From positions 1 through 29,631 of IMG/VR virus record IMGVR_UViG_3300032006_000057: 29,631 bases of DNA; one strand, written 5' to 3'. Under the pieces are notes generated by a model that worked only from the letters and a program-made list of their open reading frames with translations, did not search any database and was not told where the DNA came from. The stretch is from a virus. The position numbers and the translations under genes are program-made. How positions within the stretch are numbered: position 1 is the first letter of the stretch; every line of letters starts with the position of its first letter. Shown one piece after another: positions 16,171-23,463 of this stretch.

Positions 16171-16314
16171 TTATCTTCTCTTTCCTTGGCCTTTATATTT
16201 TTTAAAACTTCTTCTCTTATGTTTATTCATAGAACTCATTTTTGGATTACGACCAATAGATGTTCCATTATGTATTGCTTCATGCTCACTATAAGATTTC
16301 CATTTTTTAGCCAT
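16171..16314 (-). CDS. 47-residue highly basic small protein
   Basis: I start the protein at the ATG at 16314 (MAKKWKSYSEHEAIHNG). Extending upstream in frame would overlap the previous gene fully and give a Cys-rich segment that looks non-coding. The product is very basic, ending in NKHKRRSFKKYKGQGKRR, and includes a GTSIGRNPKMSSMNKHKRR stretch that I recognise from small marine-phage proteins of unknown function. It could bind nucleic acid or act as a small head component. It has no clear Shine-Dalgarno sequence. It starts two bases after the upstream stop and is followed by the 679-residue gene. Confidence 0.7.
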   Translation of the reverse strand: MAKKWKSYSEHEAIHNGTSIGRNPKMSSMNKHKRRSFKKYKGQGKRR

Positions 16315-16316
16315 TA

Positions 16317-16520
16317 TTACATTAAAGTTCTGACAATAAGATAACACATTTGAACAAAGACAGTTGAACCTATTATCCAAATAAACTTAGATAACTTATC
16401 TATATCTTTAGCCATATGATTAAGATGATTATCTTTAATCGTATCTATTTTTTGATTAAGTAATTTTAAATCACCTTCTATACGAATAATTGATTCTTTA
16501 TTATCTTGTTCTATTGTCAT
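16317..16520 (-). CDS. small coiled-coil plus C-terminal membrane helix protein
   Basis: This 67-residue protein has an amphipathic coiled-coil region at about 8-44 (IEGDLKLLNQKIDTIKD). One transmembrane helix follows at 46-64 (FIWIIGSTVFVQMCYLIV). The layout resembles the XhlA haemolysin/holin-associated family of phages, but I cannot confirm membership. An AAGGAAAG site lies upstream inside the preceding gene, whose TAG stop is joined to this ATG (TAGATG). It is a candidate lysis or membrane protein. Confidence 0.7.
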   Translation of the reverse strand: MTIEQDNKESIIRIEGDLKLLNQKIDTIKDNHLNHMAKDIDKLSKFIWIIGSTVFVQMCYLIVRTLM

Positions 16521-16727
16521 CTATTTCTTTCCTTTTTTTTCTTCTTCTTCTTTTGGAAGCTCTTTTTTAAGAATATCTGAATAGTGAGAAATTAAAATAT
16601 CTAAATTATTTAAATCAGCAAGAACAGAGTTTTTCTTTGTTGCTAAAACTTGAAGCTGAGCATATGCAAACTTACCTTCTTTATTTAATTTAGTCTCATC
16701 ATACTCTTTATTATCTAGTGTAAACAT
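16521..16727 (-). CDS. 68-residue DUF6447-like small phage protein
   Basis: The protein begins MFTLDNKEYDETKLNKEGK, continues with AYAQLQVLATKKN and a helical middle, and ends in a charged tail (EEEEKKGKK). The pattern short beta start, KEYDxxxLxxEGKxAYxQLQ, then a helix matches a small conserved family of marine phages that I believe is DUF6447. Its function is unknown. This is the first gene after the consensus promoter at 16767-16795, with a leader of roughly 33 bases containing AAAAGGA about 11 bases before the ATG. Confidence 0.72.
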   Translation of the reverse strand: MFTLDNKEYDETKLNKEGKFAYAQLQVLATKKNSVLADLNNLDILISHYSDILKKELPKEEEEKKGKK

Positions 16728-16766
16728 TTATTTTTTTTCCTTTTCTTCGCCCACATTGGTTTATAT

Positions 16767-16795
16767 ATTATATCATATTTTTAAAAAATTGTCAA
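16767..16795 (-). promoter_or_regulatory. perfect sigma70 promoter, TTGACA-17-TATAAT
   Basis: On the minus strand TTGACA (16795-16790) and TATAAT (16772-16767) are both perfect and 17 bases apart, with TG two bases before the -10 (TGATATAAT). Transcription should begin near 16760. The surrounding bases around the -10 (AATATGATATAATAT) are shared with the promoter at 8542-8570. It lies in a 71-base gap and should drive the genes from 16727 down to about 8574. Confidence 0.92.
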
Positions 16796-16798
16796 TAA

Positions 16799-17017
16799 CT
16801 ATTTAATTTTTTTTAATTGTTGTTTAAGTTTTCTTACTTCCCATTTTAGTAGTAAGATTTTCATTTCTTTATCTCTTATATCCGTACTAGTAAAGTTCTG
16901 ATAATCTACAAACAATTCATAAAACCTCTCTAGTTCTTTTATATAATCATCTTTTGTAGATGTAGTTCCATTTTCTGAGTATTTAAATTCAGCTCCTGAT
17001 AATCTGGTTATACTCAT
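16799..17017 (-). CDS. 72-residue small protein of unknown function
   Basis: I place the start at the ATG at 17017 (MSITRLSGAEFKYSENG), because AGGTGG lies five bases upstream and the ATG overlaps the stop of the SRPBCC gene as ATGA. An in-frame GTG three codons earlier lies inside the binding site itself. The first part is polar, and the second half is a charged helix ending in WEVRKLKQQLKKIK, likely a coiled coil. No family is recognised. It is the last gene before the 16767-16795 promoter. Confidence 0.65.
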   Translation of the reverse strand: MSITRLSGAEFKYSENGTTSTKDDYIKELERFYELFVDYQNFTSTDIRDKEMKILLLKWEVRKLKQQLKKIK

Positions 17018-17493
17018 GAAAACCACCTATGATTCTCTTTAGGAATTCTTTTATTATTCTTTAAATACCAATCTAATCCGCCTAATACCTGTTTAAGATA
17101 TTTCTTTAGTTCAGGTTTCACATAGATAAAGAATGGTAAGAAAGATTGAAGATAAGGATAAATCGTAATGTCTATTAAAGTTTTAAATCTATCAATTTCT
17201 TGTATTCTCCATTTAACATAAGATTTTGGATAACCAACTCTATTTATATATAAGTTGTAACCCTTTTGAGGCATCCAATTAACAAACTCTCTTTGATAAA
17301 TATGTCCATTTAAATAGTGTATTTCGTCACTTCTGTTTGTATCTTCCCATTTAATAACAGGGTTTTTGTCAACGAGTGGGTGAAACAATTCAAGATTTGA
17401 GGCTTTTGAAATTGTACTCCACACTTTATCAATATTTGTATTGAGTAATTTTTTATGAGTTACTCTTCGCATAAACTCTTTGCATAATTGCAT
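17014..17493 (-). CDS. SRPBCC / START-like (polyketide cyclase-type) protein
   Basis: The 159-residue protein has the ordering typical of the SRPBCC helix-grip fold. An early strand is followed by a helix with the hallmark NTNIDKVWSTISKASNLELF (19-38) and HP. Strands continue through the middle (IYQREFVNWMPQKGYNLYIN and RIQEIDRFKTLIDITIYPYL), and a long C-terminal helix (KPELKKYLKQVLGGLDWYLK) lies over the pocket. Members bind hydrophobic ligands such as lipids, sterols, polyketides or hormones. The exact ligand cannot be read from sequence. The start could be ATG at 17493 or the internal ATG at 17472. Such a protein is unusual in a phage tail region. The next gene overlaps it by four bases. 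Confidence 0.72.
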   Translation of the reverse strand: MQLCKEFMRRVTHKKLLNTNIDKVWSTISKASNLELFHPLVDKNPVIKWEDTNRSDEIHYLNGHIYQREFVNWMPQKGYNLYINRVGYPKSYVKWRIQEIDRFKTLIDITIYPYLQSFLPFFIYVKPELKKYLKQVLGGLDWYLKNNKRIPKENHRWFS

Positions 17494-17504
17494 TTGTTAC
17501 TTCT

Positions 17505-18293
17505 TCACCATTCACTTCGCTTCCATATCTGAACAAGTTTATTTTGTTTGTCGCTTGTGTTTTTAATTGTTATTTTTTCACTCTTTAGCGGTCTTAAAAT
17601 TTCTGCGTCAGTTTCTATATCTCCTTGTGAAGTTCCAATTAATGTTGCCTCTTTATGTAGATAAAAGTAACTTTCGTCAGGAAACTCATCTAAACAATGT
17701 TTTTCTAAAACAAATTCCTCATTAGGCTTAATATCTATTTGTCTATAATCCCACGATAACGGATTTTGTATTTGAAGATATGTACAGTTATCGCTTACTG
17801 ACCCTGTTTTCATTATTGGCACTCTTAAAACATGATTAAAAGATGCTCTATTATGCCAATCGCTTATATGGTTTTCACTTCCTCCTGCTTCAGGGGAATA
17901 TATATTAGCTACTCCAGATTCCATGCTGTAGTCGTAGCTCTCAACTTCTTCTGTTGATACTGCGTACTCTAAATACTCTTTAATATCATCTTCTGTAATG
18001 TGTGAATCATCATCTGGCGACCACTCAAAAGAACAAAATCCTTTGCCTTCAAGCAAGACAATTCCACACATATTATTATTAGATGGAATATTTTTGTTAC
18101 CATTTAAAAAAGTTACTTCAAACCTGTTAGTACCTTCTGTATCTATATAGTCAAAATACTTTTTTCTAGTTTCACTCATACTTCCATTACAAACATTACT
18201 TACAAAATCACCTGCTTTGCCTTTAATTACTGCAACTCTAAGATGATTGAATGTTCCGTTTAGTTCTTCAAGTATTTTATAATTATATGCCAT
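17505..18293 (-). CDS. 262-residue unknown acidic protein in the tail region
   Basis: No family is recognised. The protein is acidic, with four cysteines before residue 90, a helical acidic section at about 95-125 and a His/Trp/Asn-rich segment around 140-150 (NHISDWHNRASF). Its C-terminal half is probably beta-rich and ends with KLVQIWKRSEW. It has no signal peptide or membrane helix. GGAGTG sits about six bases before the ATG, within the last codons of the previous gene. Its place after the fibre and adhesin-like genes suggests a fibre accessory or tip protein, but this is only positional. Confidence 0.65.
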   Translation of the reverse strand: MAYNYKILEELNGTFNHLRVAVIKGKAGDFVSNVCNGSMSETRKKYFDYIDTEGTNRFEVTFLNGNKNIPSNNNMCGIVLLEGKGFCSFEWSPDDDSHITEDDIKEYLEYAVSTEEVESYDYSMESGVANIYSPEAGGSENHISDWHNRASFNHVLRVPIMKTGSVSDNCTYLQIQNPLSWDYRQIDIKPNEEFVLEKHCLDEFPDESYFYLHKEATLIGTSQGDIETDAEILRPLKSEKITIKNTSDKQNKLVQIWKRSEW

Positions 18294-18295
18294 TG

Positions 18296-18634
18296 TTACA
18301 CTCCATACTCTAAATGTATTCGTTGTTTAATTTTCTTGGCATTTTCATCCCAATACGCTTTTTTAATATCAATTCCTAACTCAGCAAACCATTCTCTTAA
18401 TACATCACTTTGTGCCTCACATTTATAAGTCCACACATCAGCATCACTACAATTAGTTTGAATCATTTTAACTTTTGGTGAAAGTCTGTTATCGCTTGGT
18501 GTAAAAGTGTATTTTGCAAATTCAGCTTTAACTATTAAACCTGTTTTAGGGTGTATTACATTTTGTGTTTCTGATGGAGCATCTAATTTTTTAGTAAATT
18601 CAAAGTCCATTATTGTTTCTTCTCTTATTGCCAT
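18296..18634 (-). CDS. 112-residue unknown protein in the tail region
   Basis: This is a small mixed alpha/beta protein with no recognised family. It starts MAIREETIMDFEFTKKLD, has two cysteines (NCSDADVWTYKCEAQ) and ends with a basic stretch before HLEYGV. The ATG at 18634 has no Shine-Dalgarno sequence. The internal ATG at 18610, preceded by AGAGAAGA, is a possible alternative start. The gene is joined closely to both neighbours (4 and 2 base gaps), so it belongs to the tail operon. It may be an adhesin chaperone or fibre accessory, as many small proteins after fibre genes are. Confidence 0.62.
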   Translation of the reverse strand: MAIREETIMDFEFTKKLDAPSETQNVIHPKTGLIVKAEFAKYTFTPSDNRLSPKVKMIQTNCSDADVWTYKCEAQSDVLREWFAELGIDIKKAYWDENAKKIKQRIHLEYGV

Positions 18635-18638
18635 AATG

Positions 18639-19661
18639 TTAACTTATTGTAAAAGTTCTTGTTCCACTTGGATTAAATCGTTGACTGTTACTTGTCAGAT
18701 ACCATTGGACAAAGTCAGTATAATAATAATTATGGTAATTTGAACCATTACCTACTCCATAATTTGTACCATTATCCCAAATTGAAGCCCCTCTATAATC
18801 GGCAGCATTTCGATTACCTGCGTATGCTCCTGTAATAACCATAAAATTAGTAACACCAGCAGCATTAATTGATAAACTTCGAGTAGTACCTCCATTATCT
18901 TCATAATAAAAAGTTTTACCTTGTAGAGGGTAATAATCGTAATCAGCTATTGTTGCTGCATTATGCCTATCTGAATCAGTGTGATTAGACCATGTATAGC
19001 TACCCCACTGCGAGGCTCCATAATAAGTGGGTGCGACTTGACCAGCTAAATCGTTACCAAAAGTTCTACCTGTATTTAGATAGACATACATACTATTAGA
19101 GGTTTGTTCATAATCGGACATACAATCGTAAATCGGAATAGGACCATAATCTTCATTAGTATTGATGACAGCACTATTAGTAATCATCGCAGGATTAACC
19201 ATGTAACTCCCCATATTAGTTGGATAAGTTCCATTATTATTATGAAAAGCTGTGTAATCTACAGCACCATTTAAAGCTATATTAACGCAGTACACTTTTG
19301 TAGTTGCTGTTGGGTGTTTTTGTCCATGTATAACCCCATCAAGATATGATTGGTTTTTTCCAAATCGTAGATAACTTAAAGAGGCTCCGTGTACTTGCTG
19401 CCAACTGTTGTTAGTAATAGCTCCATAGTAGTTAGAAAGGGAAACTGTACCACTTGTTGGAATATTGGAATTATCAGAGCTATCAATTATTAATCTGTTC
19501 CTTGCTGTGTTACCAAGATTTTGACCTATTGACTGTGGGCTGTGATTAGTGTGTCTGTAATAATCACCTAAAGATACTGAACCTGACGATGGAAGATTAT
19601 TCTTATGAAGTTGAGTTCTAAGGTCAGAAAAAGAAATTGCTCCACTACTTTGAAAGCCCAT
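18639..19661 (-). CDS. second fibre or adhesin-like protein with SSG repeats (340 aa)
   Basis: The N-terminal 85 residues contain three related units: SSGAISFSDLRTQL (5-18), SSGSVSLGDYYR (25-36) and TSGTVSLSNYYGAI (69-82). This motif is seen in tail-associated proteins of marine phages. The rest is rich in Gly, Asn, Tyr, Ser and Thr with few charges, typical of a host-contact domain, and ends with a short TRTFTIS strand. The gene begins one base into the fibre stop codon (TAATG). A very strong AAAAGGAGGT site is placed inside the last codons of the fibre gene, so it is made in a fixed ratio with the fibre. It is probably a receptor-binding tip or companion fibre. Confidence 0.72.
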   Translation of the reverse strand: MGFQSSGAISFSDLRTQLHKNNLPSSGSVSLGDYYRHTNHSPQSIGQNLGNTARNRLIIDSSDNSNIPTSGTVSLSNYYGAITNNSWQQVHGASLSYLRFGKNQSYLDGVIHGQKHPTATTKVYCVNIALNGAVDYTAFHNNNGTYPTNMGSYMVNPAMITNSAVINTNEDYGPIPIYDCMSDYEQTSNSMYVYLNTGRTFGNDLAGQVAPTYYGASQWGSYTWSNHTDSDRHNAATIADYDYYPLQGKTFYYEDNGGTTRSLSINAAGVTNFMVITGAYAGNRNAADYRGASIWDNGTNYGVGNGSNYHNYYYTDFVQWYLTSNSQRFNPSGTRTFTIS

Positions 19662-22600
19662 TACTTACCTCCTTTTAGTTCTTCAATTTCTGCTTTGAGT
19701 TCTTTTATTGCCTCAATCAGATAGCCAACTGTATTTCCATAAGCTACTGATTTATATTCACCATCAATAACTAACTCAGGTGCAATCTTTTCTATTTCTT
19801 GTGCAATAACACCAGAACCTTTTTTGTCATCTTTAACAAATGAAACACCTCTCATTTGAGATACTTTGTCTAAAGCATTGTCGATTGTTTTAATGTCTGA
19901 CTTTAATCTTTCATCTGAGTAAGCAGTAACATTACCTGTAAATGTACCATTACCAGAAGAATCTATTACCAAAGCATTTGCAGCATTAGTAATAAAGGTC
20001 ATTGAGTTTCCTGTATTATTGTAAACAATTTGTCCGATGTTATCATCTCCACTATCGCCAAAAGCTATTCTTGCAAAACCATCTGTTGCAGCAAGAAAAG
20101 ACATACCGCAACCTTCACCGCTAGTTCCATGCTCTATGACAAGTTGGTTTGCATGACCATCAACTGAAGAAGAGCCACTATCACTTTCTTTAATATGTAT
20201 TCCAATGCCTAAATCTTTTGCACTTATAACACCTAAAGTTCCTGATATATCAGCACCACCACTTGTAGTTTCAAGTTTCTTAGTTCCGTTGTGATAAAGT
20301 TCTGCCGCTCCAGCTGACCAGAATTTTGCCATAGCTACACCAGCAGCATTATTAAAGTGAATAGTATCACTTGAGCTAATGTTTAAATCTCCTGTACCAA
20401 CCTCCGCAATATAAGAATGAGAGGCGTCATGGTAAATTTCTAAATCGCCTCCTGTTCCAACAACAACTTTACCATTATCAGCAAGTTTTACATCGTGATT
20501 AAAGGTAGCTGTTCCTGCATCAGAGCCGTCAATAGTTAAGAAAGTAGTATCTACAGTTCCATCAGTTCCTTTAAATATAATATCTGTATCATTTCCTTGC
20601 GCATCAATAGTTATGTTACCTGCAGATGTAGCAAGTGTAACTGCAGCATCACCAGTAGAAATATCATCAGCTGCTAGACTTACATCTGCCCATGTTAGTC
20701 CACCAGCATTTCCTGATTGTTTTTGTAAATACTGTCCATTACTACCAGCATTACTGATTTCAAGTCTAGCTTCATCTACTGACTCATCAGCAATCTTAGC
20801 TTGGGTAACTTGGTCATCTGCAATATGGGCTGTATCAATACTACCATCAGTATAATGCTCACTATCAAGTGCATCATCAGCTATCTTTGCTCCAGTTATT
20901 GCATCGTTTGCAATCTTTCCTGTAGTAACTTGTAAATCACCTAGATGTGCTGTATCTATAGAGCCATCTGTGTAGTGTTCAGAATCAACCGCATCATCTG
21001 CAATCTTAGCTCCTGTAATAGCATCAGCTGCAATCATACCAGTTTCAACAGCTGTACTTGCTATTGTAACAGCTCCAGAATTAGAAATTGTAACATCACC
21101 TGATACTGCTACTGGATTAAAATTAGTACCATCTGCAACCATAATATAGCCAGATGTATTTGTACCCATAGTAATGTCATCACCACTTACAGTCAAGTCT
21201 CCAGTAATTGTAACATCATCTGCAAAAGTTGCCCCACCTGCAGAAATATCTGCTAAGTCATATCCAGTACCACCAGTATCAACAGTTGTACCAGGGTCTG
21301 CTTCTAATGTATCAAAAAATGTAAAAGGTGTGCCTGTAGCACTTTGGTCTCTAAATATACCTGCATATTTAGCAGTACCACCAACTCCATACTTACCATA
21401 GAATCCAAAGTCTACTGCATCTGCACTTGTACCTTGGTCTTTAGCAAGTTTTAACATTGCATCTGCTACTTCAACAGTTGTTGAATTAACTGTAGTAGTT
21501 GTACCACTAACAGTTAAGTTTCCAGTTACTGTTAAATTATCTGCAACAGTAACTTCTGAAGTAGAGTGTCCTATTGTTACTGCTATACCTGATGTTTCAG
21601 TAGCAAGTTTTAAAGCTCCATCTGAATTTGTAATATATCCATTTGAACCATCGTGATAAACTTCTAAATCGTTTCCTGTTCCAAATCTTGCTTTAACATT
21701 ATCGTTAAAATCTACTCCAGTACCTCCTCCAATAGTTGTACCACCTACAACTAAATCAATAGTACCATCAGCATCTTGATATGTTGCAGTAATATCTGTT
21801 TCTGTATTACCAGTAAACATAGCTCCAACTGTATCTTGAATAACTTCAGTTAAATCAATATTAGCTGAGCCATCAAAAGATACTCCATGTATTGTTCTAG
21901 ATGTAGCTAAAGCAGTAGCTGTAGAAGCATTACCTGTAAGTGCTCCTGCAAATCCTGTTGCCGTTACAGTTCCTGTACTTGGGTTATAATAAAAATCTCC
22001 ATCAGATTCTAATCCAACATTACCAGTTGCAGAAGCATCTTCAATAAAAGTAATTAAATTATTTTCATTTGTGTTTTCATTATCAGCTACAGAAATATGA
22101 TTTGCATTTGTAGCAGTTACAGCAGTTGTAGCATTAGTAACTGTAACTCCTGCTATATGAGTATCAAGAGCTGTTCCTGCAATAGTTATAGCATCTGCTT
22201 CTAGTGTACCATCGAAATCTCCATCAACAGCATCAACATTACCTTTAAATATAGAAGCTGTTACAGTTCCTGTACTAGGATTATATGCAAAGTCTCCGTC
22301 TGATTCTAATCCAACATTACCAGTTGCAGAAGCGTCTTCAATAAATGGTATTAGATTTTCTTCATTAGTATTTTCATTATCGGCCACACTTACATGGGCT
22401 GCATTTGTTGCATTTGTTACAGTAACACCAGCTATAACTGTATTTATTGCAGTACCACCTATTGTAATTGCATCAGCTTCTAATGTACCATTAATATCAG
22501 CATCTCCTTCTATATCAAGAGATGCTCCATCTAATTCTCCAGTAATAGTTAAATTTCTAATATCAGTGTAATCTTTGTTAGAATCTAGAATGACTGCTTT

Positions 22601-23461
22601 AGAAGCAATAGCTGTTCCTATAGCTGTGCTTCCTAAATCTAGTGCGTTAAGTTCACCTACAACTGCAGTAATACCATCTAGTGTATTTAATTCTGATGCA
22701 GTAGAAGTTACTCCGTCTAATATATTTAATTCTGAAGTAGTAGCTGTTACACCGTCTAATAAATTTAATTCTGTCGCAGTAGAAGTTACTACTACATCTT
22801 CATTTATCTTAGGTGAAGTTAATGTTTTGTTTGTAAGTGTATCTGTTGTTGCTCTACCTACTAAAGTATCTGTTGCTGAAGAAGGTAAAGTTAAAGTAAT
22901 ATCACTACCAGGATTACCTGGTGCTAAAGTTGTTTCATGTGCATCAGAAGTAGAACCTTCAAATATTAAGTTAGTTGTGATAGTACCATTAAATGCAACA
23001 TTATCTGTAGCTGCGTCCCCTAGATTAATTGTACCACCATTAAATGTTGTTGTTCCTGTAACAGTTAAATTACCACCAACTGTTACATTACCTGTAGTAG
23101 TAATAGCATCAATATAAGCATTTGCAAAATATTTTGAAGAGCTACCTAAATCAATATCACTATCAACATTAGGTAAAAGTTTACCATCTTCAAGATGCAT
23201 TTGTTGAACTGCTGCTGAAGAAACATCTACATAAAATTCAATATGATTATTTGAAGAATCAATTAAAACTTTGTTAAGAGGAGTTGCAACACTAGCATCA
23301 CCAATAAGACCTATAACAGGACCTTCACCAGTTGTTCCATCATGTTTATGTCCAGATGTATTAACAAATGTTGCTGCTATTGCATCATATTCATTATTAA
23401 ATAATGATGCATTAATAGTATCTCCATCTGAAAATGAACTCTGTCTTGTGTATGCCGCCAT
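19661..23461 (-). CDS. long tail fibre with C-terminal S74 chaperone domain (1266 aa)
   Basis: The N terminus (MAAYTRQSSFSDGDTINASL) is a virion-attachment type start. A long repetitive shaft follows. It includes four 13-residue xELNxLDGVT units (227-275), two large duplicated LEADAITI...GLESDGDF units (325-407 and 418-506) and a 40-residue duplication with AITGAKIADDA (813-892). GTGxDLExYHDxSxxYI motifs appear at about 594 and 1002. The last 85 residues are an S74 intramolecular chaperone/peptidase. Ser1182 in SDERLKSDIK with the lysine of that motif forms the expected self-cleavage dyad, and GVIAQEIEKIAPE is also typical. The domain assists trimer folding and then cuts itself off before Ser1182. 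The coiled coil at the very end (IKELKAEIEELK) fits trimer release. The start has an AGGAGG site inside the previous gene. Confidence 0.93.
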   Translation of the reverse strand: MAAYTRQSSFSDGDTINASLFNNEYDAIAATFVNTSGHKHDGTTGEGPVIGLIGDASVATPLNKVLIDSSNNHIEFYVDVSSAAVQQMHLEDGKLLPNVDSDIDLGSSSKYFANAYIDAITTTGNVTVGGNLTVTGTTTFNGGTINLGDAATDNVAFNGTITTNLIFEGSTSDAHETTLAPGNPGSDITLTLPSSATDTLVGRATTDTLTNKTLTSPKINEDVVVTSTATELNLLDGVTATTSELNILDGVTSTASELNTLDGITAVVGELNALDLGSTAIGTAIASKAVILDSNKDYTDIRNLTITGELDGASLDIEGDADINGTLEADAITIGGTAINTVIAGVTVTNATNAAHVSVADNENTNEENLIPFIEDASATGNVGLESDGDFAYNPSTGTVTASIFKGNVDAVDGDFDGTLEADAITIAGTALDTHIAGVTVTNATTAVTATNANHISVADNENTNENNLITFIEDASATGNVGLESDGDFYYNPSTGTVTATGFAGALTGNASTATALATSRTIHGVSFDGSANIDLTEVIQDTVGAMFTGNTETDITATYQDADGTIDLVVGGTTIGGGTGVDFNDNVKARFGTGNDLEVYHDGSNGYITNSDGALKLATETSGIAVTIGHSTSEVTVADNLTVTGNLTVSGTTTTVNSTTVEVADAMLKLAKDQGTSADAVDFGFYGKYGVGGTAKYAGIFRDQSATGTPFTFFDTLEADPGTTVDTGGTGYDLADISAGGATFADDVTITGDLTVSGDDITMGTNTSGYIMVADGTNFNPVAVSGDVTISNSGAVTIASTAVETGMIAADAITGAKIADDAVDSEHYTDGSIDTAHLGDLQVTTGKIANDAITGAKIADDALDSEHYTDGSIDTAHIADDQVTQAKIADESVDEARLEISNAGSNGQYLQKQSGNAGGLTWADVSLAADDISTGDAAVTLATSAGNITIDAQGNDTDIIFKGTDGTVDTTFLTIDGSDAGTATFNHDVKLADNGKVVVGTGGDLEIYHDASHSYIAEVGTGDLNISSSDTIHFNNAAGVAMAKFWSAGAAELYHNGTKKLETTSGGADISGTLGVISAKDLGIGIHIKESDSGSSSVDGHANQLVIEHGTSGEGCGMSFLAATDGFARIAFGDSGDDNIGQIVYNNTGNSMTFITNAANALVIDSSGNGTFTGNVTAYSDERLKSDIKTIDNALDKVSQMRGVSFVKDDKKGSGVIAQEIEKIAPELVIDGEYKSVAYGNTVGYLIEAIKELKAEIEELKGGK
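20786..21025 (-). repeat. two 120-bp repeats in the fibre shaft
   Basis: Residues 813-852 and 853-892 of the fibre are adjacent 40-residue copies beginning DAITGAKIADDA and containing DSEHYTDGSIDTAH. The DNA copies differ at many third positions, so the duplication is not recent. Repeats of this type extend or shorten a trimeric fibre shaft. Confidence 0.85.
21944..22489 (-). repeat. two long diverged repeats in the fibre shaft
   Basis: Residues 325-407 and 418-506 share LEADAITI, IAGVTVTNAT, SVADNENTNE and FIEDASATGNVGLESDGDF in the same order. The second copy has a six-residue insertion after VTNAT. The shared part is nearly identical in protein but differs in synonymous bases, which suggests selection on the shaft structure. 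Confidence 0.85.
22637..22783 (-). repeat. four 39-bp repeats coding xELNxLDGVT units
   Basis: Residues 227-275 of the fibre consist of 13-residue units with the cores ELNLLDGVT, ELNILDGVT, ELNTLDGIT and ELNALD. The same unit is common in fibres of marine phages. It probably forms turns of a triple-stranded shaft. Confidence 0.9.
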
Positions 23462-23463
23462 AT

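Noticed and set aside
16315-16380. Upstream extension of the 47-residue basic protein
   Set aside because: The extension lies wholly inside the preceding gene and its Cys-rich sequence looks non-coding. The internal ATG at 16314 fits gene spacing.
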